Origin: Caccocola sp964450835
GTDB taxonomy: Bacteria; Synergistota; Synergistia; Synergistales; Synergistaceae
Assembly (NCBI GenBank): GCA_964450835.1
Contig: CAYVEQ010000013.1
Span: 1-44,639, forward strand
Length of the DNA stretch: 44,639 nt
Reading direction: 5' to 3'
Shown here piece after piece: positions 16,373-24,746 of this stretch. Position 1 is the stretch's first letter, and every line of letters starts with the position of its first letter. The translations under genes and the position numbers were made by a program. The notes beneath the pieces were generated by a model. It saw only the letters and a program-made list of their open reading frames with translations, had not been told where the DNA came from and did not search any database.

Positions 16373-17776
16373 TTACCTGAGGTACTTCAGCGGGTTCTGA
16401 AGCTTGCCTCCCACTCGGACTTCAAAATGCACATGATTGCCGGTAGAGCGTCCGGTGCTCCCGACGAGCGCTATGGTCTGTCCTCGCGAAACTCTTGTTC
16501 CCGGCCGCACAATCAGTTTGCTGCAATGGCCGTAGAGCGTAGTCAGCCCTTTTGAGTGCGATAGGACGACCGCCTTGCCGTAGCCGCCCATCCAGCCGGA
16601 ATGAACGACCGTGCCGTCTGACGCGGCTTTTATCGGGGTGCCTCTCGGCGCCGCTATGTCAAGGCCGGAATGGAACACGCGCCGTCTGCCGAAGGGGCTC
16701 TTTCTCCAGCCGAAATTGCTGGATATGCGTCCCATGGCTGGCCAGCGGAAGCGGAACGACGCGCCTGATATTTTCGCGGAGGCGCCGCGTATACGGCCTC
16801 TGCCTTTTGAGGCGACGCGAGTCTCGGTTTCGGGGATAAGTTTGCCGCCGGGGAGGAATATCTCCTCGCCCAAGTGAAGAGTGTCGCTCTTCATCGCGTT
16901 CGCGATTTTCACGGCGTCTTGCGACGAGCCGTATTTGTCCGCGAGTTTTCCGAGAGTGTCGTTCCGGGCCACCTTTACGAAAACGCCGTTCTGGTTCGGC
17001 ACGCGGAGCTTCATTCCGGGTTTCAGACGGTTAATGCTGCCGTTAAGCGCCTTTTGGTTGCTGCCGATGAGGGTGTCGATGATAAGGTTGAACTTTCCGG
17101 AGATGCCCCAGAGAGTGTCGCCTTCTTTAACAATATATTCGCTTACTTCAAGCGGCTTGCCCTCTTTAGCGAGAGCCAGCTCTTCTTTTTCCATGCCGCG
17201 CACGAAAAGAAGCGTCGCCGTGACGTCGTCGTGACTGTCGGGAACGTAGAGGACTTCGGACGGATTCGGTTTTTGTCCTTTTTTCAAACCGTTGGCCTGG
17301 CGCAGATCTTCCTCGGAAATGTTAAATCTCTCCGATATGGATTTCAGCGTGTCGCCCTGTTCGAGAACGACCTCCGTCCAATGAATGTCTCTGTCGAGCT
17401 CCGTCTTGTCCTCGTCGGATATTCTGCCGTCGTTTTTTGAAAGTATATTGTAGAGCTTCAGCTCGTCGTCTGTCAGTGTGGGAACGCTGGTAAGAGGCCC
17501 TACGGCGAGCGGAACAAGCGAAGAAACGGAATCCTCCTGCGGCTCTCCGCCTCCCGCGGTGTTCAGAAAATCCGAGACGTCCACGGTGAAGAATCCCTTG
17601 TTATCCTCCGGGCTTGCGACAGGGACTTCCCCTCCGAGCCCTATCCAGTACATGCCGGAGCGCTCGGCGGCTACAGCGGCGCAGACAACAGCTCCGCCCA
17701 CCGCCAGCATCAGAAAAACGATGAGATATATTTTTTTTCGCAGTCCGCCTCTATGCGTATAGGGCTTTCCCTTCAT
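16373..17776 (-). CDS. LysM-repeat M23 metallopeptidase (envelope)
   Basis: A probable murein DD-endopeptidase or NlpD/EnvC-like amidase activator, 467 residues. An N-terminal membrane helix or signal lies at about residues 16-38. Three LysM-like units follow (about 135-180, 212-257 and 262-308; for example IVKEGDTLWGISGKF and KVARNDTLGKLADKYGSS), then a basic linker and the C-terminal M23 domain. The M23 domain keeps the zinc ligands in FHSGLDIAAPRGTPI (HxxxD) and NHVHFEVRVGG (HxH), so it should be catalytic rather than a degenerate activator. The ATG follows GAGGTGG. Confidence 0.9.
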   Translation of the reverse strand: MKGKPYTHRGGLRKKIYLIVFLMLAVGGAVVCAAVAAERSGMYWIGLGGEVPVASPEDNKGFFTVDVSDFLNTAGGGEPQEDSVSSLVPLAVGPLTSVPTLTDDELKLYNILSKNDGRISDEDKTELDRDIHWTEVVLEQGDTLKSISERFNISEEDLRQANGLKKGQKPNPSEVLYVPDSHDDVTATLLFVRGMEKEELALAKEGKPLEVSEYIVKEGDTLWGISGKFNLIIDTLIGSNQKALNGSINRLKPGMKLRVPNQNGVFVKVARNDTLGKLADKYGSSQDAVKIANAMKSDTLHLGEEIFLPGGKLIPETETRVASKGRGRIRGASAKISGASFRFRWPAMGRISSNFGWRKSPFGRRRVFHSGLDIAAPRGTPIKAASDGTVVHSGWMGGYGKAVVLSHSKGLTTLYGHCSKLIVRPGTRVSRGQTIALVGSTGRSTGNHVHFEVRVGGKLQNPLKYLR

Positions 17777-17825
17777 CTATCCACCTCGTACCGGCCGCGC
17801 CGCGTTTCACGCGCCTGCAGGAATT

Positions 17826-19688
17826 TTAACCGACCTTTATTGTAGCAAGAAAATCACGGTTCGTGGAAGTGTTTCTTAATCTGTCGAGAATCAGATTAAG
17901 AACCTCGGCTTCGTCCATGTTGGCGATTTTCCTCCGCAGCGCCCAGATGCGCTGCAGGTCGGCCTCGGGCACCATGAGTTCTTCCTTGCGTGTGCCGGAT
18001 TTCGTGATGTCGAGCGCGGGGAATATTCTCTGCTCGGCTATCTTGCGCGAGAGGTGAACCTCCATGTTGCCGGTGCCTTTGAATTCCTCGTAGATCACGT
18101 CGTCCATGCGGCTTCCGGTCTCCACGAGAGATGTCCCTATTATCGTCAGGCTTCCGCCGTTTTCGATGTTGCGCGCCGCTCCGAAGAATTTCTTCGGGAA
18201 GTAGAGCGCCGCAGGGTCCATGCCGCCTGAGAGCGTGCGCCCCGACGGGGGGACGACGAGATTTGACGCGCGAGCGAGCCTTGTTATCGAGTCAAGCAGA
18301 AGCACGACGTCCTTTGAAACCTCCACGAGGCGTTTTGCCTTTTCAAGCGCGAGCCCCGCGACGCGGAGATGTTCCTCCGCGGGGCGGTCGAAGGTGGAAG
18401 CGATAATTTCCCCGTCGACGGAGCGCGCCATATCGGTAACTTCCTCGGGACGCTCGTCTATCAGGAGAACCATGAGAATTACTTCCGGATGGTTTGTCGT
18501 GATGGAGTGCGCGATGTTTTTCAAGAGCGTCGTTTTGCCCGCTTTCGGAGGGGAGACTATCAGCGCGCGCTGGCCTTTGCCTATCGGAGCGAAGATGTCC
18601 ACGATGCGCGTCGCTATCTGAAGGCGGTCTGTTTCAAGCTGGAGTTTCTCGTTGGGGAATATCGGCGTGAGCGCCTCAAATTGCGGCCTTCTGCGCGCGT
18701 CTTCCGGGTCGGTGAAGTTCACGTTTTCGACGCGGAGCAGCGCTTCGTAATGCTCCTGTTCCTTTGGCGGACGTATTATACCCCACACGACGTCGCCGTT
18801 GCGAAGGCCGAAACGCCTTATCTGCGACGCCGAGACATATATGTCGTTGTTGCTTGGAAGAAGTCCGGACGGACGGAGAAAGCCGTAACCCTCCTGCATA
18901 CATTCGAGCGTCCCGCCGTTGAAGCGGTAGCCGAGAGCCTCGGCCTGGGTTTTCAGAATGTCGTTTATAAGGTCGTCTTTTCTTCTTGTGGTAATAGAGG
19001 TTACGCCGGTTTCTTTCGCTATTTTTCTCAGCTCCGCGAGAGTCTCGCCGGCAAGCTGGCTGAATCCGAGCTTGGGATGCTGATGGCGAACCTGTCCGCG
19101 CTCGTTTTTGAATATCTCGGGCTGCGGCGTTTCTTCGGGGGAGGGCTGTTCCTGCCGGCTCTCTGTCCTGTCGCCGCCGCTCGGTTTTTCGGCGGGGAGC
19201 CCGGCTTCTGTCTCTGTCTGGAATTTTTCTCCGGCTGCCGGAGCGTCTGAAACTTTCGGCTCCTCACGTTCCGTCACTTCGCTTTCCTCTGCGGAAGGGA
19301 AGATGCTTGTCTGCTGCGGCTTCGGGTTCTTGGGGGGTCTGCCCCTTCGCGCGGGCTTTTTCTCCGCCACGACAGGCGCTTCCGCTCTCGCCGCGGTTTC
19401 AGTTATCCCGTCAAAGAAGGAAGCGGTGTCGGAGGTCTCGATTTTTTTTCTTCTTCCTCTGCGCGGCTTCGGCGTTTCCTCTGACGCGGTTTCCGTTTCT
19501 TTTTTTGCGCGGCCCCGTCTTTTTTTTATCTGCGGCTCTTCGGCGCTTTCAAGCTCCGCGGCCTCCGACGCGACCGTTTCCTCAAGCGCTGTTTCGGCTT
19601 CGGCCGCGTCTGTGCTTTTAGCCGCGCGTCTTTTTCGCTGCTTTACGGTTGTCGGCTCGTCGTCCGACACGGTTTTTTTTCTTGGCAA
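17826..19688 (-). CDS. rho: Transcription termination factor Rho with long N-terminal extension
   Basis: A hexameric RNA helicase ending untranslated transcripts. At 620 residues it is about 200 longer than E. coli Rho (419). The first ~200 residues are low-complexity, alternating acidic (Glu/Ala/Ser) and basic blocks that look like AT-hooks (RRGRPPKNPKPQ, KPRRGRRKK, KKRRGRAKK). The classical body follows: the Rho_N helical part (LAELRKIAKETGV), the RNA-binding OB fold (GYGFLRPSGLLPSNNDIYVS), Walker A SPPKAGKTTLL, Walker B VVLLLDSITRLARA and the C-terminal RNP-like region. The TTG start at 19688 has CGGAGG eight bases upstream. Confidence 0.96.
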   Translation of the reverse strand: MPRKKTVSDDEPTTVKQRKRRAAKSTDAAEAETALEETVASEAAELESAEEPQIKKRRGRAKKETETASEETPKPRRGRRKKIETSDTASFFDGITETAARAEAPVVAEKKPARRGRPPKNPKPQQTSIFPSAEESEVTEREEPKVSDAPAAGEKFQTETEAGLPAEKPSGGDRTESRQEQPSPEETPQPEIFKNERGQVRHQHPKLGFSQLAGETLAELRKIAKETGVTSITTRRKDDLINDILKTQAEALGYRFNGGTLECMQEGYGFLRPSGLLPSNNDIYVSASQIRRFGLRNGDVVWGIIRPPKEQEHYEALLRVENVNFTDPEDARRRPQFEALTPIFPNEKLQLETDRLQIATRIVDIFAPIGKGQRALIVSPPKAGKTTLLKNIAHSITTNHPEVILMVLLIDERPEEVTDMARSVDGEIIASTFDRPAEEHLRVAGLALEKAKRLVEVSKDVVLLLDSITRLARASNLVVPPSGRTLSGGMDPAALYFPKKFFGAARNIENGGSLTIIGTSLVETGSRMDDVIYEEFKGTGNMEVHLSRKIAEQRIFPALDITKSGTRKEELMVPEADLQRIWALRRKIANMDEAEVLNLILDRLRNTSTNRDFLATIKVG

Positions 19689-19717
19689 GTTAATAGCCTC
19701 CGTTTAATATGTAATTG

Positions 19718-20173
19718 CTATTGTTTTTTGATAATCTCAAAGTCCAGGCTGCTGAGCACTTTGGTGGCTGATGAAATGGTCACTCTGTATTTTCCCGCCG
19801 GGAGCGGCGTTCCTTCTTCCTGAAGCAGGTAGAAGGCTCTCATGCCGTCTTCGGTCATAAGCTTAAGCGATTCGGAAAGCACTTTTTCGTCCTCGTAATA
19901 CCATGAAATCTCCAGATGATTCCCCTCCGGGGCGGAGGAGTATTGAAACCACAGGCACACCTGCCGTACTCCGTACTGAACGCTCTGCCGCACTTTGTGC
20001 GGGCGCCGGTTCCTGTCAAGCTCAATGCATACAACGGCGTTGTCGATGGAAAAGGAGCCGCCGAAAAGGCCTGCCCTCAGGCAGATAACGGCTGATATTA
20101 CAATGACTACAACCGCGGCGCCAAGCAATAAAAGAGGCCGCCGTCCGGAACTTTTTCTCTCTTCCTGTCCCAT
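19718..20173 (-). CDS. Small membrane-anchored protein of unknown function
   Basis: A 151-residue protein I do not recognise. A basic N-terminus (ERKSSGRRP) is followed by a single membrane helix (about residues 13-33), then a soluble domain of about 115 residues. That domain has a pattern of beta strands ending in AGKYRVTISSATKVLSSLDFEI, like a small immunoglobulin-like or C2-like sandwich facing the periplasm. The ATG is preceded by GGGGG. It lies upstream of rho with 29 bp between, and 85 bp downstream of the D-glutamate cyclase-like gene. No catalytic motif is visible. Confidence 0.65.
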   Translation of the reverse strand: MGQEERKSSGRRPLLLLGAAVVVIVISAVICLRAGLFGGSFSIDNAVVCIELDRNRRPHKVRQSVQYGVRQVCLWFQYSSAPEGNHLEISWYYEDEKVLSESLKLMTEDGMRAFYLLQEEGTPLPAGKYRVTISSATKVLSSLDFEIIKKQ

Positions 20174-20258
20174 TTATACCCCCGGTCTCTGAAAAATATT
20201 CTAACATGACTTTATCGGAAAAATAAATAGACGGCGGTGTAAATTTTTATTAAATATG

Positions 20259-21137
20259 TCAGCTGCCGGATATTCCGAGCCCGGCGTACCGCCGCCGGAG
20301 AGCGTTCAGCAGCGACACTTTTTTCTCAAGAACAGCGGCCTTGAAGCCGTCTACCGATGTTTCGCGCCTGCCGCTGATGCCGTCGACGGCGCCGGCCGAT
20401 ACGACTGCTTCGAGAATTTTTGTTTCGTCGCCGCGCTCTATCCCGCGCATGCGTCCCCATACAAGGGAAAGCGCGAGCGCGAGCGCGTAGGCTCCCATGT
20501 TGCTGATGTCGGCGGCTATTGAAAAATCGGTGCGCACTACGGACAGGCAGGAAACATAATCGGGCAGCAGCGCGCAAAGCCCTTTGCGGAAATTTCCCAT
20601 GCCGGCCTCGTTCCCGCCGTCGCCTATGCCGGCCGTGACTATTCCGCGCGAAGCGGCCTCATAGGCAAACGAGTCAAGCGGCGCGGTCCAGCGCGATATG
20701 TCCTGTTTCCTGAAATTGTAATAACGGCCGTCGGCAGCACGCCCCGGCCGCTCTATGAATATGATTCCCTCCGGAGCCGCGCCGTCAAGAGAAGACGGCG
20801 CTTCGCGCGCGATGTCCTCCGGGCAGCCCGCCGCGCGGGCGCCGGCGCGCATAACGTCAAGGCAGAGAGCGTCAGTCCATATTTCGCACGAGCGCCCTTC
20901 TTTCAGAAAAGCTCTCGCGAGCACCGCCGCGCCTCCGGGGCCGTCGGTCTCCGGGGCTTTCGCGGCCGGTATGTAAAAGCCTGATATTATCGCGACTCTG
21001 CCGAGTTGGGCGAAAGCCGCCGCCGCTTTTGCTATTTCGCGCGGGCTGCAGAACTTCGGCGCCCCGCGGCATGATTCGTTGCAGGCGACAACGGCCGCCA
21101 GCTCTTTCGCGAAGCGTTCAAGAGTTGCTTCGTCCAC
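20259..21137 (-). CDS. D-glutamate cyclase-like (DUF4392) protein
   Basis: It resembles the C-terminal D-glutamate cyclase domain of mitochondrial DGLUCY (DUF4392), which converts D-glutamate to 5-oxo-D-proline. It has 292 residues. The diagnostic glycine-rich motif GIGDGGNEAGMGNF is near residue 175; other matches are the early AIISGFYIP and a central FIERPGRAADGRYYNFR-like segment. The GTG start has AAGGAGAG upstream. It lies between pfkA and a small membrane protein gene, so neighbours give no direct functional hint. Activity on D-glutamate is inferred from family membership only. Confidence 0.8.
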   Translation of the reverse strand: MDEATLERFAKELAAVVACNESCRGAPKFCSPREIAKAAAAFAQLGRVAIISGFYIPAAKAPETDGPGGAAVLARAFLKEGRSCEIWTDALCLDVMRAGARAAGCPEDIAREAPSSLDGAAPEGIIFIERPGRAADGRYYNFRKQDISRWTAPLDSFAYEAASRGIVTAGIGDGGNEAGMGNFRKGLCALLPDYVSCLSVVRTDFSIAADISNMGAYALALALSLVWGRMRGIERGDETKILEAVVSAGAVDGISGRRETSVDGFKAAVLEKKVSLLNALRRRYAGLGISGS

Positions 21138-21185
21138 GGCGGTGCTCTCCTTTTTTAAGGCGCCGGAAAAGTTTATATCACCGCG

Positions 21186-22148
21186 TCAAATGCTGAGCGT
21201 ATCCATGACGCGGAGCATATCGCGGTCTATCGGCCTGCGTTTCAGCCACGCCGTTTCAAGAGGCGACGACACTATCTCTCCTTTGACCCGCCCGACCATA
21301 ACGCCGCTTTTTCCCGCCAGCAGACATTCCACGGCGGCGTAGCCGAGGCGCGACGCGAGCACCGCGTCAAAACAGGATGGAGTGCCTCCGCGCTGGATAT
21401 GGCCCAGCACGACTATTCTGGGGTCATATTCGCAGCGCCCTTTCAGCATGCCGGCGAGCTCGTGCGCGGGCATGACGCCCTCCGCGAGAACGATTATAGA
21501 ATGTGTTTTGCCGTGGGCTTTCGCCTGCTGGATTTTTTTTATGAGCGCTTCGATGTCAACGGGGATTTCCGGGATGAGCGCGAACTCCGCTCCGCATGCG
21601 ACGGCGGTTTCGATCGCCAGAAAGCCCGCGTTGCGCCCCATAACCTCGACGATAAACATACGGTCGTGGCTCGACGCAGTGTCGCGCAGCTTGCTTATGC
21701 ATTCAAGCGCCGTGTTGCAGGCGGTGTCAAAACCTATCGTGCAGTCGGTGCCCGCCATGTCGTTGTCTATCGTTCCAGGCACCCCGACTACCCGCACGCC
21801 TCTGTCGGCAAGTTCTTTCGCGCCGTGGAAAGAGCCGTCCCCGCCGATTACAACAAGCGCGTCAATCTCGTTCTCCCTGAGCTTCGCCACACCGGCGTTG
21901 ATTCCTTCCGGACGCATAAAAGCGGGACATCTGGCTGTGCGCAGTATCGTGCCCCCGTGCATCAGAATGCCGCCGACCGTACTGCGTGTCATAGGCACGA
22001 AGTCGCCCTCGAGCAGGCCCTCGAAGCCGCGTCTTATGCCTATTACGGTAAGTTCGTGGAACAAAGCCGTGCGCGTGACCGCGCGTATGGAAGCGTTCAT
22101 TCCTGGCGAGTCTCCGCCGCTTGTCAATAATGCTATCCTGCGAAGCAT
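21186..22148 (-). CDS. pfkA: ATP-dependent 6-phosphofructokinase
   Basis: Phosphorylates fructose 6-phosphate in glycolysis. It has 320 residues, the normal bacterial PfkA length. Motifs are TSGGDSPGMNASIRAV (ATP site, with Gly11-type ATP usage rather than the PPi-type Asp), VVIGGDGSFHGAKEL, VGVPGTIDNDMAGTDCTIGFDTA (catalytic Asp) and VEVMGRNAGFLA (sugar-phosphate site). The ATG at 22148 has AAGGAGG upstream. An extended -10 promoter sits between it and the comF-like gene, so it may be transcribed independently. Confidence 0.96.
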   Translation of the reverse strand: MLRRIALLTSGGDSPGMNASIRAVTRTALFHELTVIGIRRGFEGLLEGDFVPMTRSTVGGILMHGGTILRTARCPAFMRPEGINAGVAKLRENEIDALVVIGGDGSFHGAKELADRGVRVVGVPGTIDNDMAGTDCTIGFDTACNTALECISKLRDTASSHDRMFIVEVMGRNAGFLAIETAVACGAEFALIPEIPVDIEALIKKIQQAKAHGKTHSIIVLAEGVMPAHELAGMLKGRCEYDPRIVVLGHIQRGGTPSCFDAVLASRLGYAAVECLLAGKSGVMVGRVKGEIVSSPLETAWLKRRPIDRDMLRVMDTLSI

Positions 22149-22190
22149 AAAATTTCCTCCTTGAATGCTTTTGCTGGTTTACTCCGGTAC

Positions 22191-22199
22191 ATTATATCA
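22191..22199 (-). promoter_or_regulatory. Extended -10 promoter upstream of pfkA
   Basis: On the minus strand TGATATAAT forms an extended -10 (TG-N-TATAAT) about 43 bp before the pfkA start. No good -35 is seen at 17 bases, which is typical of extended -10 promoters. Confidence 0.5.
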
Positions 22200-22203
22200 G
22201 AAA

Positions 22204-22902
22204 TTAAAGCAATGATTCGGCGTCTTCGGGCCACGCGGGCTCTTCGCTTATGCGTCTTGTCCAAAGCGCCGCCGCCGCGGGTACCGCGCCCGCTTTTCTC
22301 ATCGCGCAAAGCGCGGCGCGCACGGTTCCGCCGGTGGTGTAAACGTCGTCCACCAGCACGACACGCCTCCCGCGCAATTTCTCCGAAACGGAAAAGACAT
22401 CGGCCGTTATGGCGGAGCGTTCGCGGGCTTTTCTTCCCGTCTGCGGGGCGCGGCGCGACGTCCATCGGAGAGCGTCGGCCATCACCGGCAGCCCCCAGAC
22501 AAAAGAGATGCCGCGCGCGATTAGCTCCGTCTGGTTATAGGCCCTGCGGCTGCCTTTATGGAGCGGGAGCGGCGCTATGCAGTCCGCGTCGGGAGGGCTG
22601 AAGCGCGCCGCGACGCGAAGGCCCATCGCGAAGCCGAGAGCGCGGACGTTACGGTATTTCAAAGCGAGAATAAAATCACGCGCGGCGCCTTCGTGAGACG
22701 CGGCCGCGTAACAGGGCACGCTGTCGTAACAGCACTCCTTCCCGAAAGGGCCGCCGCATTCCGAGCAGAAAGGCGGAAGCGGGGAAGAGGCCGCCGCGTC
22801 AAGACATTCCTCGCAGAATGGCACGGCGAGGCGCCCGCATGCGGGACAGCTGCTGGGGAAAAATATATGAATGAACTCCTCCGGCAGGCCGGGTCGGCGC
22901 AC
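22204..22902 (-). CDS. ComF-like phosphoribosyltransferase-domain protein
   Basis: A ComFC/amidophosphoribosyltransferase-like protein of 232 residues, a family linked to DNA uptake in naturally competent bacteria and widespread elsewhere. An N-terminal zinc-ribbon is seen (CPACGRLAVPFCEECLD and CSECGGPF), followed by the PRTase fold with a PRPP loop RVVLVDDVYTTGGTV. The segment PLHKGSRRAYNQTELIARGI matches the family RRRGFNQ-type motif. The GTG start at 22902 lacks a clear ribosome site, so the true start may differ. It follows metK by 50 bp. Confidence 0.85.
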   Translation of the reverse strand: MRRPGLPEEFIHIFFPSSCPACGRLAVPFCEECLDAAASSPLPPFCSECGGPFGKECCYDSVPCYAAASHEGAARDFILALKYRNVRALGFAMGLRVAARFSPPDADCIAPLPLHKGSRRAYNQTELIARGISFVWGLPVMADALRWTSRRAPQTGRKARERSAITADVFSVSEKLRGRRVVLVDDVYTTGGTVRAALCAMRKAGAVPAAAALWTRRISEEPAWPEDAESLL

Positions 22903-22952
22903 GTGAAACGAAAGAGGGCGGCCGCGTGACCGCCCCTGAATGTTTTTACTGA

Positions 22953-24155
22953 TTACGCAAAACGTTTGGCCGCGTTCCTGAGCGTCTCCGCTTTGTCAGT
23001 GCGCTCCCAGGCGGGCATGGGGTCAAGGTCGATCCGCCCCATATGGCCGTAAGAGGCAAGACGCCTGTACTGCGGCTTGCGAAGCTCAAGGTCGCGAATG
23101 ATAGCTGCGGGACGGAAATCAAAATTCTCGCGAAGCAGCGCGGTGATCTCTTCGTCTTTAATCTTGCCGGTGCCGAAAGTCTCAACCATTATAGATACCG
23201 GCGACGCCACGCCGATAGCGTAAGCCACCTGTATCTGGCAGGCGTCGGCAAGCCCCGCGGCGACCACGTTCTTCGCGGCGTAGCGCGCCATATAAGCGCC
23301 GGAACGGTCAACCTTTGTCGGGTCCTTGCCGGAGAAGGCCCCGCCGCCGTGCGGCACGGCGCCGCCGTAAGTGTCTACTATTATCTTGCGTCCCGTAAGA
23401 CCGCAGTCCGCCTGCGGCCCGCCGAGTACAAAACGGCCCGTCGGGTTCACAAGAATGCGCGGCTTTGCCGTAATCAGTCCGGCCGGGATGACAGGCTTGA
23501 TCACATGCTCCGTAATATCGGCCTCAATCTGCTTCTGATCTATCGCGGGGTGGTGCTGGGTGCTGATGACCACCGTGTCTACGCGAACCGGTTTGCCATT
23601 CTCGTATTCAACCGTCACCTGGCTTTTTCCGTCCGGGCGGAGATAGGGCAGAGTCTTGTTCTTGCGCACCTCGGCAAGGCGGCGCGTCAGCTTATGGGCA
23701 AGCGATATGGGAAGGGGCAGAAGTTCTTCAGTTTCGTTGCAGGCGTATCCGACCATAAGCCCCTGGTCGCCCGCGCCGATAGCGTCAATCTCGTCCTCGG
23801 AAAGCTCTTTTGCTTCTTTCGCCTTGTCCACGCCGAGCGCTATATCGCCCGACTGCTCGTCTATCGAAGTGACGACGGCGCATGTGTCGCCGTCAAAGCC
23901 GTACTTCGCGCGGGTGTAACCGATTTCTTTGACGGTCCTGCGCGCGATCTTCGGAATGTCCACATAACAGGTCGTGCTGATTTCCCCCGCGACAACTATA
24001 AGGCCTGTTGTTACAAGCGTTTCGCAGGCGACGCGGCCGTTCGGGTCGACCTCTAAAATCGCGTCCAGAACAGCGTCGGATATTTGATCTGCGAGTTTGT
24101 CCGGGTGCCCTTCCGTCACCGACTCTGACGAAATAAGATACCTTTCTTTGCTCAA
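22953..24155 (-). CDS. metK: S-adenosylmethionine synthetase
   Basis: Makes SAM from methionine and ATP, 400 residues. The TTG start at 24155 follows GGAGG by eight bases and gives the normal SKERYLISSESVTEGHPDK beginning; a more upstream ATG would add 22 residues overlapping the promoter. Motifs are ESVTEGHPDKLADQISDAVLD, GAGDQGLMVGYACNETEE (the GAGDQG hexapeptide), and the P-loop-like GGGAFSGKDPTKVDRSGAY. It heads the long minus-strand run. I see no SAM riboswitch in the readable part of its leader. Confidence 0.97.
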   Translation of the reverse strand: MSKERYLISSESVTEGHPDKLADQISDAVLDAILEVDPNGRVACETLVTTGLIVVAGEISTTCYVDIPKIARRTVKEIGYTRAKYGFDGDTCAVVTSIDEQSGDIALGVDKAKEAKELSEDEIDAIGAGDQGLMVGYACNETEELLPLPISLAHKLTRRLAEVRKNKTLPYLRPDGKSQVTVEYENGKPVRVDTVVISTQHHPAIDQKQIEADITEHVIKPVIPAGLITAKPRILVNPTGRFVLGGPQADCGLTGRKIIVDTYGGAVPHGGGAFSGKDPTKVDRSGAYMARYAAKNVVAAGLADACQIQVAYAIGVASPVSIMVETFGTGKIKDEEITALLRENFDFRPAAIIRDLELRKPQYRRLASYGHMGRIDLDPMPAWERTDKAETLRNAAKRFA

Positions 24156-24190
24156 TTCAAACACCTCCGATAGGTTTATTGTAATTTGCC

Positions 24191-24218
24191 ATTTTACACC
24201 AAAATAGAGTATTTGCAA
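24191..24218 (-). promoter_or_regulatory. Predicted promoter of metK
   Basis: On the minus strand TTGCAA (24213-24218), 16-base spacer and TAAAAT (24191-24196) lie 36 bp before the metK start codon. Confidence 0.5.
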
Positions 24219-24746
24219 CATGCCGGCAGCCTGTGAGCCTCTGAAATTCTCTGCCGCCGTTTGAACGCCCTCGGGTGAGAAAAGGAGCCGTGAGTCCGTT
24301 TCTCTTCCTTGCGTCCGGCAGCGATCTCGAAATCGCGGAGAATTTTCATGCGGTGCGAAAGCGCAGGCTGCTTGATNNNNNNNNNNNNNNNNNNNNNNNN
24401 NNNNNNNNNNNNNNNNNNNNNNNNNNNNNNNNNNNNNNNNNNNNNNNNNNNNNNNNNNNNNNNNNNNNNNNNNNNNTTCTCGGCGCCGTTAAATTCTTTT
24501 AAGCCGTCTTGACTTACAGCTTATTATGCCGTTTTTCGCGCGCCCGTGCCATCTGGGATCGGAGCATAAAAAGACTCATAGCCGCTGAACGGCCAAGAAC
24601 AACGTCAAAACGGCCGGGCGGCATTCCGTCCGCCGCACGTCCGGCTGAAAGACACAACAGTGAGCGCGGCTGTGCCTTGGCGGTGCGGGGCGGATGCGCT
24701 CAGTCACGCCGCCGCCGAACCTGCGTCACTGAGCGCCGCTCCGTTT
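24219..24746. other. Intergenic region containing an assembly gap (100 N at 24377-24476)
   Basis: The readable flanks (24219-24376 and 24477-24746) hold no gene I can recognise; short frames are Arg/Ala-rich and read as composition. Because the gap length is conventional, real sequence and even a gene could be missing between metK and the glycosyltransferase. Confidence 0.7.

Noticed and set aside
24156..24376. Possible SAM riboswitch in the metK leader
   Set aside because: The readable leader lacks the nested helices and the conserved core I would expect, and the predicted promoter lies within 40 bp of the start, leaving no room; sequence beyond the N gap cannot be judged.
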